Shown in pieces: positions 49,838-58,926 of a DNA stretch of 64,000 nucleotides. The DNA lies in contig NZ_FOXM01000002.1 in NCBI RefSeq assembly GCF_900115715.1, positions 248,001 through 312,000 of the forward strand. Direction: 5' to 3'. The position numbers were made by a program, and so were the translations under genes. Origin of the DNA: Geopseudomonas sagittaria (lineage in GTDB: Bacteria > Pseudomonadota > Gammaproteobacteria > Pseudomonadales > Pseudomonadaceae). The notes under the pieces were generated by a model. It worked only from the letters and a program-made list of their open reading frames with translations. It ran no database searches and was not told the DNA's origin. The stretch's first letter is position 1. The number at the start of each line of letters is the position of its first letter.

Positions 49838-50689
49838 TCAGCCCATGCTGGCGAAGTGCGCCATCATCCGCTCGGCATCGGCCGCGCGGCCGGTGAACAG
49901 CTCGAACGCCTTGACCGCCTGGAATACCGCCATCTTGCCGCCGTCGAGGGTCTGGCAGCCCAGGGCGCGGGCGGCGCGCAGCAGCTCGGTTTCCAGCGGA
50001 AAGTAGATGATCTCCGCGACCCACAGGTCGGCGCGCAGCAGCTCGGCCGGCAGCGGCAGGCCCGGCAGCTTGGCCATGCCCACCGGCGTGGTGTTGACCA
50101 GGCCCTGGGCCTCGGCCATGGCGGCGGGCAGATCGCTGCCGGCCTGGGCGCGGCCGGCGCCGAAGCTGGCGTTGAGGCTGGCGGCCAGCTCGGCGGCGCG
50201 CGCCGGCTCGACGTCGAAGATGGTCAGCTGCTGCACGCCGTCCTGCAGCAGGGCGTGGGCCACCGCAGCGCCTGCGCCGCCGGCGCCCATCTGCACCACG
50301 CGCTCGCGGGCGACGTTCGGCAGGCCGCGGCGCAGGCCTTCGGCGAAGCCCAGGCAGTCGGTGTTGTGGCCGACGCGCTTGCCGTCCGCGAACACCACGG
50401 TGTTCACCGCGCCGATGCCGCGGGCTTCCGGCGACAGCTCGTCGAGCAGCGGGATGATCGCCTGCTTGCACGGGAAGGTGATGTTCAGGCCGGTGAAGCC
50501 CAGGCGCTGGGCGGCGTCGAGCAGTTCCGGCAGGGCGGCGCTGGTGACGCCGAGCTGGTCGAGGTCGATCAGCCGGTACAGGTAGCGGATGCCCTGGGCG
50601 TCGCCCTCGTGCTCGTGCATGGCCGGGGTGCGCGAGGCCTGGATGCCGGCGCCGATCAGGCCGGCGAGGATGCTGGAAGTCTGGGTCAT
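49838..50689 (-). CDS. shikimate/quinate dehydrogenase, catabolic AroE paralogue
   Basis: A 283-residue AroE-family enzyme from ATG 50689. Substrate residues: SRTPAMH in place of the S-x-S motif, the catalytic Lys in LNITFPCKQ (about residue 73) and its Asp partner in HNTDCLGF (about residue 110). The cofactor domain begins VQMGAGGAGAAVAHAL, and the Asp after the second strand (IFDVEP) favours NAD over NADP. SRTP and NTDC are like the quinate/shikimate dehydrogenases used for breakdown. It starts eight bases behind aroQ, giving a two-step module: quinate to 3-dehydroquinate and shikimate to or from 3-dehydroshikimate. A longer frame to 51034 overlaps aroQ and is a shadow. Confidence 0.88.
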   Translation of the reverse strand: MTQTSSILAGLIGAGIQASRTPAMHEHEGDAQGIRYLYRLIDLDQLGVTSAALPELLDAAQRLGFTGLNITFPCKQAIIPLLDELSPEARGIGAVNTVVFADGKRVGHNTDCLGFAEGLRRGLPNVARERVVQMGAGGAGAAVAHALLQDGVQQLTIFDVEPARAAELAASLNASFGAGRAQAGSDLPAAMAEAQGLVNTTPVGMAKLPGLPLPAELLRADLWVAEIIYFPLETELLRAARALGCQTLDGGKMAVFQAVKAFELFTGRAADAERMMAHFASMG

Positions 50690-50697
50690 GATGGCTC

Positions 50698-51138
50698 TCA
50701 ACCGTTGAGCAGGTGGGCGAAGTGGGTCAGGCCCATGCGGTAGCCGTGGGTGCCGAAGCCACACAGCACGCCGAGCGCGATGCCGGAGACGAAGGAGTGG
50801 TGACGGAACTCCTCGCGCTTGTGCACGTTGGAGAGGTGCACCTCGATCACCGGCAACTCGGCGGCGACCAGGGCGTCGCGGATCGCCACCGAGGTGTGCG
50901 TCCAGGCGCCGGGGTTGATCAGGATGCCGGCGCAGCGGCCGCGCGCCTGGTGGATCCAGTCGATCAACTGGCCTTCGTGGTTGGTCTGGCGGAACTCGAC
51001 GTCCAGGCCCTGTTCGGCGGCGGTGCGCTGGCACAGGGTCTCGACGTCGGCGAGGGTTTCGTGGCCGTAGGTGGCGGGCTCGCGGGTGCCGAGCATGTTC
51101 AGGTTCGGTCCGTTGAGGACCAGGATCAGACGCGACAT
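50698..51138 (-). CDS. aroQ: type II 3-dehydroquinate dehydratase
   Basis: This 146-residue protein from ATG 51138 has all type II marks: [20 protein letters not shown] with the catalytic Tyr, [32 protein letters not shown], and [18 protein letters not shown] with the catalytic His. It interconverts 3-dehydroquinate and 3-dehydroshikimate. As first gene of the aroQ-aroE-dctQMP run, with the TetR-type palindrome about 66-77 bases upstream, it is a catabolic copy rather than the housekeeping enzyme. GTG 51144 in frame is less likely because GGAGAG is better placed for the ATG. Confidence 0.93.
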   Translation of the reverse strand: MSRLILVLNGPNLNMLGTREPATYGHETLADVETLCQRTAAEQGLDVEFRQTNHEGQLIDWIHQARGRCAGILINPGAWTHTSVAIRDALVAAELPVIEVHLSNVHKREEFRHHSFVSGIALGVLCGFGTHGYRMGLTHFAHLLNG

Positions 51139-51151
51139 GTGCACGCTCTCC

Positions 51152-51165
51152 GTTGTTGTTCTTGT
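51152..51165 (-). promoter_or_regulatory. Hfq/Crc-type CA motif of aroQ
   Basis: ACAAGAACAACAAC on the minus strand directly precedes the GGAGAG site, fitting AAnAAnAA twice. Confidence 0.5.
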
Positions 51166-51203
51166 CGCCGGTCGTGGGTGCCGGTAGTGGTGGGAAAAAT
51201 GTA

Positions 51204-51215
51204 CTAACCGGTTAA
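51204..51215. promoter_or_regulatory. TetR-type palindrome D
   Basis: CTAACCGGTTAA, one mismatch from a perfect palindrome, flanked by AAAATGTA as at sites A and B. It is 66 bases upstream of the aroQ start, the closest to a start codon among the copies. Confidence 0.65.
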
Positions 51216-51401
51216 TTCAGTCAAGAGCGACCAAGCGCCGAAGCCGCGGTGCCAATGTGCGCTGGAGTGCCTCGGGAAAGTCCTCGTGCTGGGCGAAAAA
51301 GGCGGGCAGGCCGCGGTTTTCAAGGCATGCGCGGGGGCTGCAGGCACCGCCACAGGGTGTCGCACGCCCAGCAGGCCGGTTGAGCGAAGGGTGATAAATC
51401 G

Positions 51402-51416
51402 TTCGATAATCGGATG
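51402..51416. promoter_or_regulatory. PcaR-like IclR box E
   Basis: GTTCGATAATCGGAT keeps the left half and centre of the box. It is about 190 bases from the palindrome, unlike the tight pairing elsewhere. Confidence 0.5.
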
Positions 51417-51481
51417 CTTGCTCGATTAGCGATGATCGAGCTGGCTGCCGCAGGGGGACAGGGTGAGGGCGGGCCGGCTGT

Positions 51482-53755
51482 TCAACAGTGCACCGAGGCT
51501 GCCTGCCACCAGGCCGGCAGCAACTCGCGGACCCTGAGCTGGCCGAAGCGGTCATCGAGCAGCCAGACCACCCCGCGGTCGGCGGTGGTGCGGATCACCC
51601 GCCCGGCGGCCTGCACCACCTTCTGCAGCCCGGGGTACAGGTAGGCGTAGTCGTAGCCGTTGCCCGGGCCGAACAGCTGCGCCATGCGCGCCTTGACCTC
51701 CTCGTTGACCTCGTTGACCTGCGGCAGGCCGAGGGTGGCGATGAAGGCGCCGATCAGCCGCTCGCCGGGCAGGTCGATGCCCTCGCCGAAGGCACCGCCG
51801 AGCACGGCGAAGCCGATGCCGCGCGAGTGCTCGGTGAAGCCGTCGAGGAAGGCCTGGCGCTCGCCCTCGCTCATGCTGCGGCTCTGCGCCGTGGTCGGGA
51901 TGTCCGGATGCAGCGTGGCGAACAGCTCCAGCACCTGCTGCAGGTAGGCGTAGCTGCTGAAGAAGGCCAGGTAGTTGCCCGGCCGCGCGTGGTACTGCCC
52001 GGCGATGACCCGGCAGATCGGCGCGAGACTCGTCGCGCGGTGCTGGTAGCGGGTCGACAGGTTGCGCACGATGCGCACCTCGAGCTGCTCGGCGGCGAAC
52101 GGCGACTCCACCTCCAGCCAGCGGCTGTCTTGCGGCAGGCCGAGCAGGTTGCGGTAGTAGTCGGCCGGCCGCAGGGTGGCGGAGAACAGCGTGGTGCTGT
52201 GGGCGTTGGCGAAGCGCTCGGCGAGGAAGGGCGCCGGCACCACGTTGCGCAGGCAGAGGGTCGAGCGGCTGCGACTCGCCTTGCCGGCATGCCGGCTGAG
52301 GTCGAACAGCGAGTGCGGCCCGTAGGCCTCGGCGAGGCGGCAGAACTGCAGGGCGTCGAGATAGAACTGCAGCAGGGCGCGCTCGTTGCCGTCGGGCTGG
52401 TCGGTCAGGTGGTCGGTGATGGCGCTGACCGCCTTCTGCAGCGCGGCGACGAACAGGTCCGGCACGCTGGGCAGGATCTGGTAGTCGCTGTCCTGGTCGC
52501 GGTTGAGCTGGTTCCAGTGGCGGCCGACCCGCTCCAGCGGGCTCTTCAGCTTGGCCGGCGCCGACTTGCGCAGGTCCAGGAACACCGTTTGGTCCAGCTC
52601 GGCGGTGTACATGCCGCGCGCCCGCTCGACCAGGTTGTGCGCTTCGTCGACCAGCACGGTCACCCGCCAGTCGTTGAGCACGGTCAGGCCGTGGAGCAGG
52701 GCACTGAGGTCGAAGTAGTAGTTGTAGTCGCCGACCACCACGTCGGCCCAGCGGCACAGCTCCTGGCTCAGGTAGTAGGGGCAGACCTGGTGGGCGAGGG
52801 CGATCTCGCGCACCTCGCTCTGGGTCAGCCAGCGCCGCCCGAGCGCCGCCAGCCGCGCGGCGGGCAGGCGGTCGTAGAAGCCCCGGGCCAGCGGGCAGGA
52901 CTCGCCGTGGCAGCTCCTGTCAGGATGCTCGCAGGCCTTGTCGCGCGCCACGTGCTCGAGCACGCGCAGCGGCAGGTCGGCTTCCTGCCGGCGCAGGCTG
53001 GCCAGCGCATCCAGGGCCAGGCGCCGGCCCGGCGTCTTGGCGGTGAGGAAGAACAGACGGTCGAGCTGCCGGCCGGGGAAGGCCTTGAGCTGGGGGAACA
53101 GGGTGGCGAGGGTCTTGCCGATGCCGGTGGTGGCCTGCGCCAGCAGCGTGTCGCCGTCGCGGGCGGCGCGGTACACCGCCTCGGCGAGCTGGCGCTGGCC
53201 GCGGCGGAACTCGGGCCAGGGAAAGCGCAGGCGTTCCAGGCCGGCGTCGCGCGCCACGCGGTGCGCCTGCTCCTGCTCTGCCCAGGCGATGAAGCGCCGG
53301 CACTGCAGGGCGAAGAAGGCTTCCAGCTCGGTCGCCGCGAAGCGCTCGCGCAGCACGGTCTCCTTCTGGGTCAGCACGTTGAAGTAGACGACCGCCAGCT
53401 CGATCTCATCCAGCCCCTCGCTCTGGCACAGCAGCCAGCCGTACACCCTGGCCTGCGCCCAGTGCAGCTGGCGGTGGTTGTCGGGGATGCGCGCCACGTC
53501 GCCGCGGTGGGTCTTGATCTCCTCCAGCAGGTTCTCCAGCGGGTCGTAGCCGTCGGCGCGGCCGCTGACCAGCAGGCCGGGATAGCTGCCGGCCAGCGGC
53601 AGTTCGGCCCGGTAGTGCGGGCCTCGCCGCGCCACCACCGTCTGGTGGCCGGCGATGCCCTCCTGGGCGGTGGGCGCCGGGGTGAAGCGCAGGTCGAGGT
53701 CGCCGGCCTTGGCGGTGAACTCGCACAGCGCGCGCACGGCGACCGCATAGCTCAT
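51482..53755 (-). CDS. XPD/DinG-type helicase with N-terminal PD-(D/E)XK-like domain
   Basis: The 757-residue protein combines a Cas4/RecB-like nuclease segment with an iron-sulfur superfamily 2 helicase. In the first part, Asp68 (SGRADGYD) with Glu79/Lys81 (EEIKTH) forms a D...E-x-K site, followed by HWAQARVYGWLL. The helicase has Walker A at 209-215 (TTGIGKT), candidate cluster cysteines at Cys275, 282, 287 and 325, and the DEAH box at 370-373. It ends in VVQAAGRVIRTTADRG. It overlaps the FAN1-like gene by four bases, pointing to a joint role in cross-link or structure-specific DNA repair. It is not part of the catabolic regulon. Confidence 0.88.
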   Translation of the reverse strand: MSYAVAVRALCEFTAKAGDLDLRFTPAPTAQEGIAGHQTVVARRGPHYRAELPLAGSYPGLLVSGRADGYDPLENLLEEIKTHRGDVARIPDNHRQLHWAQARVYGWLLCQSEGLDEIELAVVYFNVLTQKETVLRERFAATELEAFFALQCRRFIAWAEQEQAHRVARDAGLERLRFPWPEFRRGQRQLAEAVYRAARDGDTLLAQATTGIGKTLATLFPQLKAFPGRQLDRLFFLTAKTPGRRLALDALASLRRQEADLPLRVLEHVARDKACEHPDRSCHGESCPLARGFYDRLPAARLAALGRRWLTQSEVREIALAHQVCPYYLSQELCRWADVVVGDYNYYFDLSALLHGLTVLNDWRVTVLVDEAHNLVERARGMYTAELDQTVFLDLRKSAPAKLKSPLERVGRHWNQLNRDQDSDYQILPSVPDLFVAALQKAVSAITDHLTDQPDGNERALLQFYLDALQFCRLAEAYGPHSLFDLSRHAGKASRSRSTLCLRNVVPAPFLAERFANAHSTTLFSATLRPADYYRNLLGLPQDSRWLEVESPFAAEQLEVRIVRNLSTRYQHRATSLAPICRVIAGQYHARPGNYLAFFSSYAYLQQVLELFATLHPDIPTTAQSRSMSEGERQAFLDGFTEHSRGIGFAVLGGAFGEGIDLPGERLIGAFIATLGLPQVNEVNEEVKARMAQLFGPGNGYDYAYLYPGLQKVVQAAGRVIRTTADRGVVWLLDDRFGQLRVRELLPAWWQAASVHC

Positions 53756-55392
53756 GCCGCGGCCCAGCTCACGTAGCAGACCTCGACCGGGATGCCGTGC
53801 GCGGCGGCGAAGGCCAGCCAGCGCTTCTGGTTGTCCTGCAGGCGGTCACCCGGCCCCTTCACCTCGATCAGCCGGTAGCGGCGCTCGGCCGGGTGGAACT
53901 GGATCAGGTCGGGCATGCCGGCACGGTTGGCCCTGAGGTCACCCAGCAGGCGCTCGCAGCAGGCGCGCAGGTGCGCGGCGGGGATGCAGTCCAGCGCCAG
54001 TTCGAGCAGCGCCTCGTCGAGCAGACCCCAGAACACGAAGGGCGACTGGGTGCCGAACTTGTCACGATGCAGCTGGCGCACGTGTGCCCGGTAGCTGCCG
54101 TCGTCCAGGCGCGCCAGGCAGGCGTCGAACAGCGGCTTGCGCCGTGCGTGGAAGTCGCTGCTGTACAGGTCGACCGGCCCGCTGTGGAAGGGGTGGAAGA
54201 AGGCCCCCGGCAGCGGCGCGAAGATCGCCTCCCAGCACAGCAGGCCGAACAGGCTGCACAGCAGGGTGTTCTCCACGTAGTACACCGGTGCCTGTTCGCG
54301 GTGCAGATGCTCGCGCACCGCGTGTTCGACGCTGCCGTGCGCCGGCCGCGCCAGCACCAGCTCGCTGCGGCTTTCGGCGAAGGCGGCGCGGCGGGCGGGC
54401 GCCGGCAGGCCGAGTTTGCGCGCCAGGCGCGGCAGGGCCCGCTCCAGGCGCTGGGCCTCCTCGTCGCTGCTGGGGCTGGCGCTCAGCTGCACGGCCAGGG
54501 CGTGGGCCTCGGCGTGGCGTTCGAGCTTTTCCAGCACGCGGATCTGCCGCCAGCGCGCCTCGCCGTGGGCGCAGCCCCGGTACAGGTCCAGCGCCGCCTC
54601 GGCCGCGCCATCCTTCTCCAGCTGCTGGGCCAGCTTGAACAGCAGCCGGGCGTGGCGCGACTGCAGGTAGGGGTTGGCGCTGGCGAAGTCGAGCAGGCCG
54701 TCCAGCACCGCCGCGACCGCCTCACCGGCCTCGAAGCGCTCGCGCCGTTCGCGCAGGAACAGGTAGTCGTCGACGTCCGCGCGGCAACGGAAGCCGCGCG
54801 ATTCCGTGGCGATCAGCACCGCTTCGTAGCGGTAGATGCCGAGATCGGCGAGGACGAACTCCGACCAGTCCTGGCTCAGGTTGCCGAAGAACAGCAGGCG
54901 CAGGCGGTCGCACAGCGCGCCGACCTGCAGGCTGTACAGGCGCTCGTCGAGGCCCGGACACCAGACGGCGAACGGCTGCGCCGGCAGCTCCAGGGCCAGC
55001 AGTTGCGCCTCCAGTTCGGTCTTCTTGCGGCTGGCGCGGCGCTCGGCCGGTGGCAGCAGGGCGAGCAGCTCGTCCTTGCGCAGCAGCGCGGCGACCTCGC
55101 GGGCCTCCAGCGGCGCGCAGTCGCTGAGCCAGCCCAGTTCGAGCAGCGTTGTCGCCGCGGCGTGGGCGTCGCCGATCTCGGCGTACTGCAGCTTGCTGGC
55201 GCGGAAGTGGCAACCCTTGCGCATCACCATGCGCACCAGCAGCGCCTGGGTTGGCAGCGGTTGCGCGGCGAAGCGGGCGATGAAGGAGGATTCCTCGGCG
55301 CTGAGCAGATCGGCATAGCGTTCGCCGACCCAGGCGAGCGCGGTGCGGAAGTTGCCGAGGTAATAGAGTTCGGGGGGGAGGGGCGCGGACAT
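53752..55392 (-). CDS. FAN1-like VRR-NUC nuclease
   Basis: The 546-residue protein has the FAN1 layout: N-terminal helical DNA-binding part with SAP-like LLRKDELLALLP (about residue 103), TPR-like helices in the middle (LDLYRGCAHGEARWRQIRVL), and a C-terminal VRR-NUC nuclease. The active site reads Asp495 (GMPDLI) and Glu510-x-Lys512 (IEVKGPGDRLQDNQ). FAN1 enzymes cut branched DNA and help to unhook interstrand cross-links. The stop overlaps the helicase start (ATGA), so translation is coupled. It ends up divergent from the norR/fhp element, about 55 bases away. Confidence 0.9.
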   Translation of the reverse strand: MSAPLPPELYYLGNFRTALAWVGERYADLLSAEESSFIARFAAQPLPTQALLVRMVMRKGCHFRASKLQYAEIGDAHAAATTLLELGWLSDCAPLEAREVAALLRKDELLALLPPAERRASRKKTELEAQLLALELPAQPFAVWCPGLDERLYSLQVGALCDRLRLLFFGNLSQDWSEFVLADLGIYRYEAVLIATESRGFRCRADVDDYLFLRERRERFEAGEAVAAVLDGLLDFASANPYLQSRHARLLFKLAQQLEKDGAAEAALDLYRGCAHGEARWRQIRVLEKLERHAEAHALAVQLSASPSSDEEAQRLERALPRLARKLGLPAPARRAAFAESRSELVLARPAHGSVEHAVREHLHREQAPVYYVENTLLCSLFGLLCWEAIFAPLPGAFFHPFHSGPVDLYSSDFHARRKPLFDACLARLDDGSYRAHVRQLHRDKFGTQSPFVFWGLLDEALLELALDCIPAAHLRACCERLLGDLRANRAGMPDLIQFHPAERRYRLIEVKGPGDRLQDNQKRWLAFAAAHGIPVEVCYVSWAAA

Positions 55393-55448
55393 GGCGCGAT
55401 GATCTGTATGAACATCCAGCCTGTCAATGCCGTCCGGCGCCCCGATGA

Positions 55449-55609
55449 CTAGTGGCCTGTGCGGTTAGTTTGTTAACTCAAGTTCGGATGACCATGGTTC
55501 CGAGACAAGGCGCCGCGACGAGTCATAGCAGGGCTATGACGAGGAGTGGCAACGCAGTATCGGGGCCATGGGCGCCGAAATTGACTAACTGAACTAACCA
55601 AACAGGCCA

Positions 55610-55613
<4 letters not shown>
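55449..55613 (+). mobile_element. 165-bp MITE-like element, left copy
   Basis: It begins CTAGTGGCCTGT and ends ACAGGCCACTAG, giving imperfect terminal inverted repeats that continue through GGTTAGTT, about 30 bases. An internal stem TCATAGC-AGG-GCTATGA is present. It has no ORF of its own. The right end supplies the TAG stop codon of norR (55610-55612). The exact inverted partner is at 58530-58694, with 163 of 165 bases the same. Confidence 0.85.
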
Positions 55614-57161
<1,548 letters not shown>

Positions 57162-57166
<5 letters not shown>

Positions 57167-57216
57167 TTTGATAGCTTGTTGTCTGTCTGACAGCGATTTT
57201 GTGTTGTCATGGTGAC
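57162..57216. promoter_or_regulatory. three NorR enhancer sites
   Basis: GTCATGGTGAC (57206-57216) is an exact GTCA-N3-TGAC site. GTCTGTCTGAC (57181-57191) fits GT-N7-AC. GTCATTTTGAT (57162-57172), overlapping the norR start codon, is the weakest. Three sites are what NorR-type activation of the neighbouring gene needs. Confidence 0.75.
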
Positions 57217-57228
57217 TCTCAAAAACAA

Positions 57229-57241
57229 TAAGCCATTGATT
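57229..57241. promoter_or_regulatory. IHF binding site
   Basis: TAAGCCATTGATT is, on the minus strand, an exact match to the IHF consensus WATCAA-N4-TTR. It is placed between the NorR sites and the sigma-54 promoter, where DNA bending would bring them together. Confidence 0.65.
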
Positions 57242-57258
57242 TTATTGGATAAAAAACA

Positions 57259-57274
57259 TGGCACGAAAACTGAT
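57259..57274 (+). promoter_or_regulatory. sigma-54 promoter of fhp
   Basis: TGGCACG-AAAA-CTGAT has a perfect -24 element and a -12 element that deviates (TTGCA expected). It lies about 75 bases before the fhp start codon. Confidence 0.55.
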
Positions 57275-57346
57275 ATCTCCATTGTGCTTGCAGTATCGCG
57301 GCCTGTCGATGGCCGCTCACCGATTGATCACTATCAGGAGTCGTCC

Positions 57347-58528
57347 ATGCTGTCCGATCAACATCGCGCCATCATCAAGGCCACCGTCCCGCTGCTGGAA
57401 ACCGGCGGCGAAGCCCTGACCAAGCATTTCTACAAGATCATGCTCGGCGAATACCCGCAGGTCCGCGTGCTGTTCAACCAGGCCCACCAGGCCAGCGGCG
57501 ACCAGCCGCGCGCGTTGGCCAACAGCGTGCTGATGTACGCCCGCCACATCGACCGCCTCGAAGCGCTCGGCCCGCTGGTCGGGCAGATCGTGCACAAGCA
57601 CGTGTCGCTGCAGATCCTTCCGGAGCACTACCCGATCGTCGGCGCCTGCCTGCTGCGCGCCATCCGCGAAGTGCTCGGCGAGGAAATCGCCACCGACGAG
57701 GTGATCGCCGCCTGGGCCGCCGCGTACGGGCAGCTGGCCGACATCCTGATCGGCGCCGAGGAAGCGGTGTACGCCGCCAACGAGGCCAAGGAGGGCGGCT
57801 GGCGCGGTTCGCGCCAGTTCCGCGTGGCGCGCAAGGAAGCCGAGAGCGAGGAGATCACCTCCTTCTACCTGCAGCCGGTGGACGGCGGCGCGGTGCCGGA
57901 CTTCGTTCCGGGCCAGTACCTGGGCCTGCGCTTCGTCATCGACGGCGAGGAAACCCGCCGCAACTACTCGCTGTCCGCCGCGCCGAACGGCCGCGAGCTG
58001 CGCATCAGCGTCAAGCGCGAGGAGGGCGGGGTGATCTCCAACTTCCTGCACGACCAGGTGCAGGTCGGCGACGAGCTGGAGGTGTTCCCGCCGGCCGGCG
58101 ATTTCGTCCTGCAGGACAGCGACAAGCCGCTGGCGCTGATCACCGCGGGCGTCGGCATCACCCCGGCGGTGGCCATGCTCGAGCAGGCGCTGGAGAGCGG
58201 CCGTGAAGTGCGCTTCATCCACTTCGCCCGCCACGGCGGCGTGCACGCCTTCCGCGAGTGGCTGGACGCCAAGAGCGCCCAGCACCCGCAGCTGACCCGC
58301 TTCTACTGCTACAGCGAGCCGCGCGAGGGCGATGCCGCCGACGCCGAGGGCTTCAGCAGCACCGTGCTGCTGGCCGACTGGCTGCCCGAGCAGCGTGACC
58401 TGGACGCCTACTTCCTCGGTCCGAAGCCGTTCATGGCCCAGGTGAAGAAGCAGCTCGCCGAGCTGGGCATTCCGGAAGCGCAGTGCCGCTACGAGTTCTT
58501 CGGCCCGGCGGCGGCGCTGGAGGCTTGA
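57347..58528 (+). CDS. fhp: flavohaemoglobin (nitric oxide dioxygenase)
   Basis: The 393-residue protein begins at ATG 57347 behind AGGAG; the frame is open from 57209, which would include the promoter. The globin domain has the haem-site Tyr29 (HFYKIM) and proximal His85 (IVHKHVSL). The reductase part has RNYSLSAAP for FAD and GVGITPAVAMLEQ for NADH. It oxidises nitric oxide to nitrate with oxygen. It is controlled by NorR through sigma-54. The stop codon is followed after one base by the second MITE-like element. Confidence 0.95.
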   Translation: MLSDQHRAIIKATVPLLETGGEALTKHFYKIMLGEYPQVRVLFNQAHQASGDQPRALANSVLMYARHIDRLEALGPLVGQIVHKHVSLQILPEHYPIVGACLLRAIREVLGEEIATDEVIAAWAAAYGQLADILIGAEEAVYAANEAKEGGWRGSRQFRVARKEAESEEITSFYLQPVDGGAVPDFVPGQYLGLRFVIDGEETRRNYSLSAAPNGRELRISVKREEGGVISNFLHDQVQVGDELEVFPPAGDFVLQDSDKPLALITAGVGITPAVAMLEQALESGREVRFIHFARHGGVHAFREWLDAKSAQHPQLTRFYCYSEPREGDAADAEGFSSTVLLADWLPEQRDLDAYFLGPKPFMAQVKKQLAELGIPEAQCRYEFFGPAAALEA

Positions 58529-58529
58529 G

Positions 58530-58694
58530 CTAGTGGCCTGTTTGGTTAGTTCAGTTAGTCAATTTCGGCGCCCATGGCCCCGATACTGCGTTGCCACTCC
58601 TCGCCATAGCCCTGCTATGGCTCGTCGCGGCGCCTTGTCTCGGAACCATGGTCATCCGAACTTGAGTTAACAAACTAACCGCACAGGCCACTAG
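58530..58694 (-). mobile_element. 165-bp MITE-like element, right copy (inverted)
   Basis: The reverse complement is identical to 55449-55613 except at two positions, plus-strand C58604 and G58620, which face each other in the internal stem (CCATAGC/GCTATGG instead of TCATAGC/GCTATGA). It begins one base after the fhp stop codon. Its terminal repeats are CTAGTGGCC and GGCCACTAG. Confidence 0.85.
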
Positions 58695-58734
58695 TCTCAG
58701 CGCGTAGGGGCGAATTCATTCCCCTTTGTGATCG

Positions 58735-58908
58735 TTCCCACGCTCCGGCGTGGGAATGCCGCGCTGGACGCTCCGCGTCCCGCTGCCGCCGTGGGCAGGG
58801 CGCGGGGCGCACGGAAGTCGGTGCCCACGCAGGAGCGTGGGCACCATCGGTACAGGTGATCGCTCCCACGCTCCGGCGTGGGAGCGCCGCTCGGGACGCT
58901 CCGCGTCC
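58735..58908. repeat. cluster of conserved intergenic hairpins
   Basis: TTCCCACGCTCCGGCGTGGGAA (58735-58756) with GGACGCTCCGCGTCC (58766-58780) is repeated as CTCCCACG...CGTGGGAG (58863-58884) with GGACGCTCCGCGTCC (58894-58908). Between them lies GTGCCCACGC-AGGA-GCGTGGGCAC (58821-58844). These GC-rich units recur widely in Pseudomonas-type genomes and probably have no gene content. They lie between the MITE-like copy and nnrS. Confidence 0.75.
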
Positions 58909-58926
58909 CTCAGCAAGGAACTCCCC

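Larger units (their letters stand above)
51139..51481. other. control region upstream of aroQ
   Basis: About 340 bases between aroQ and the end of the helicase gene. It has the CA motif, the TetR-type palindrome (51204-51215), an IclR box (51402-51416) and, at 51421-51442, the inverted repeat GCTCGAT-N8-ATCGAGC, whose minus-strand reading TCGCTAATCGAG resembles a second box. No gene is supported. Confidence 0.55.
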
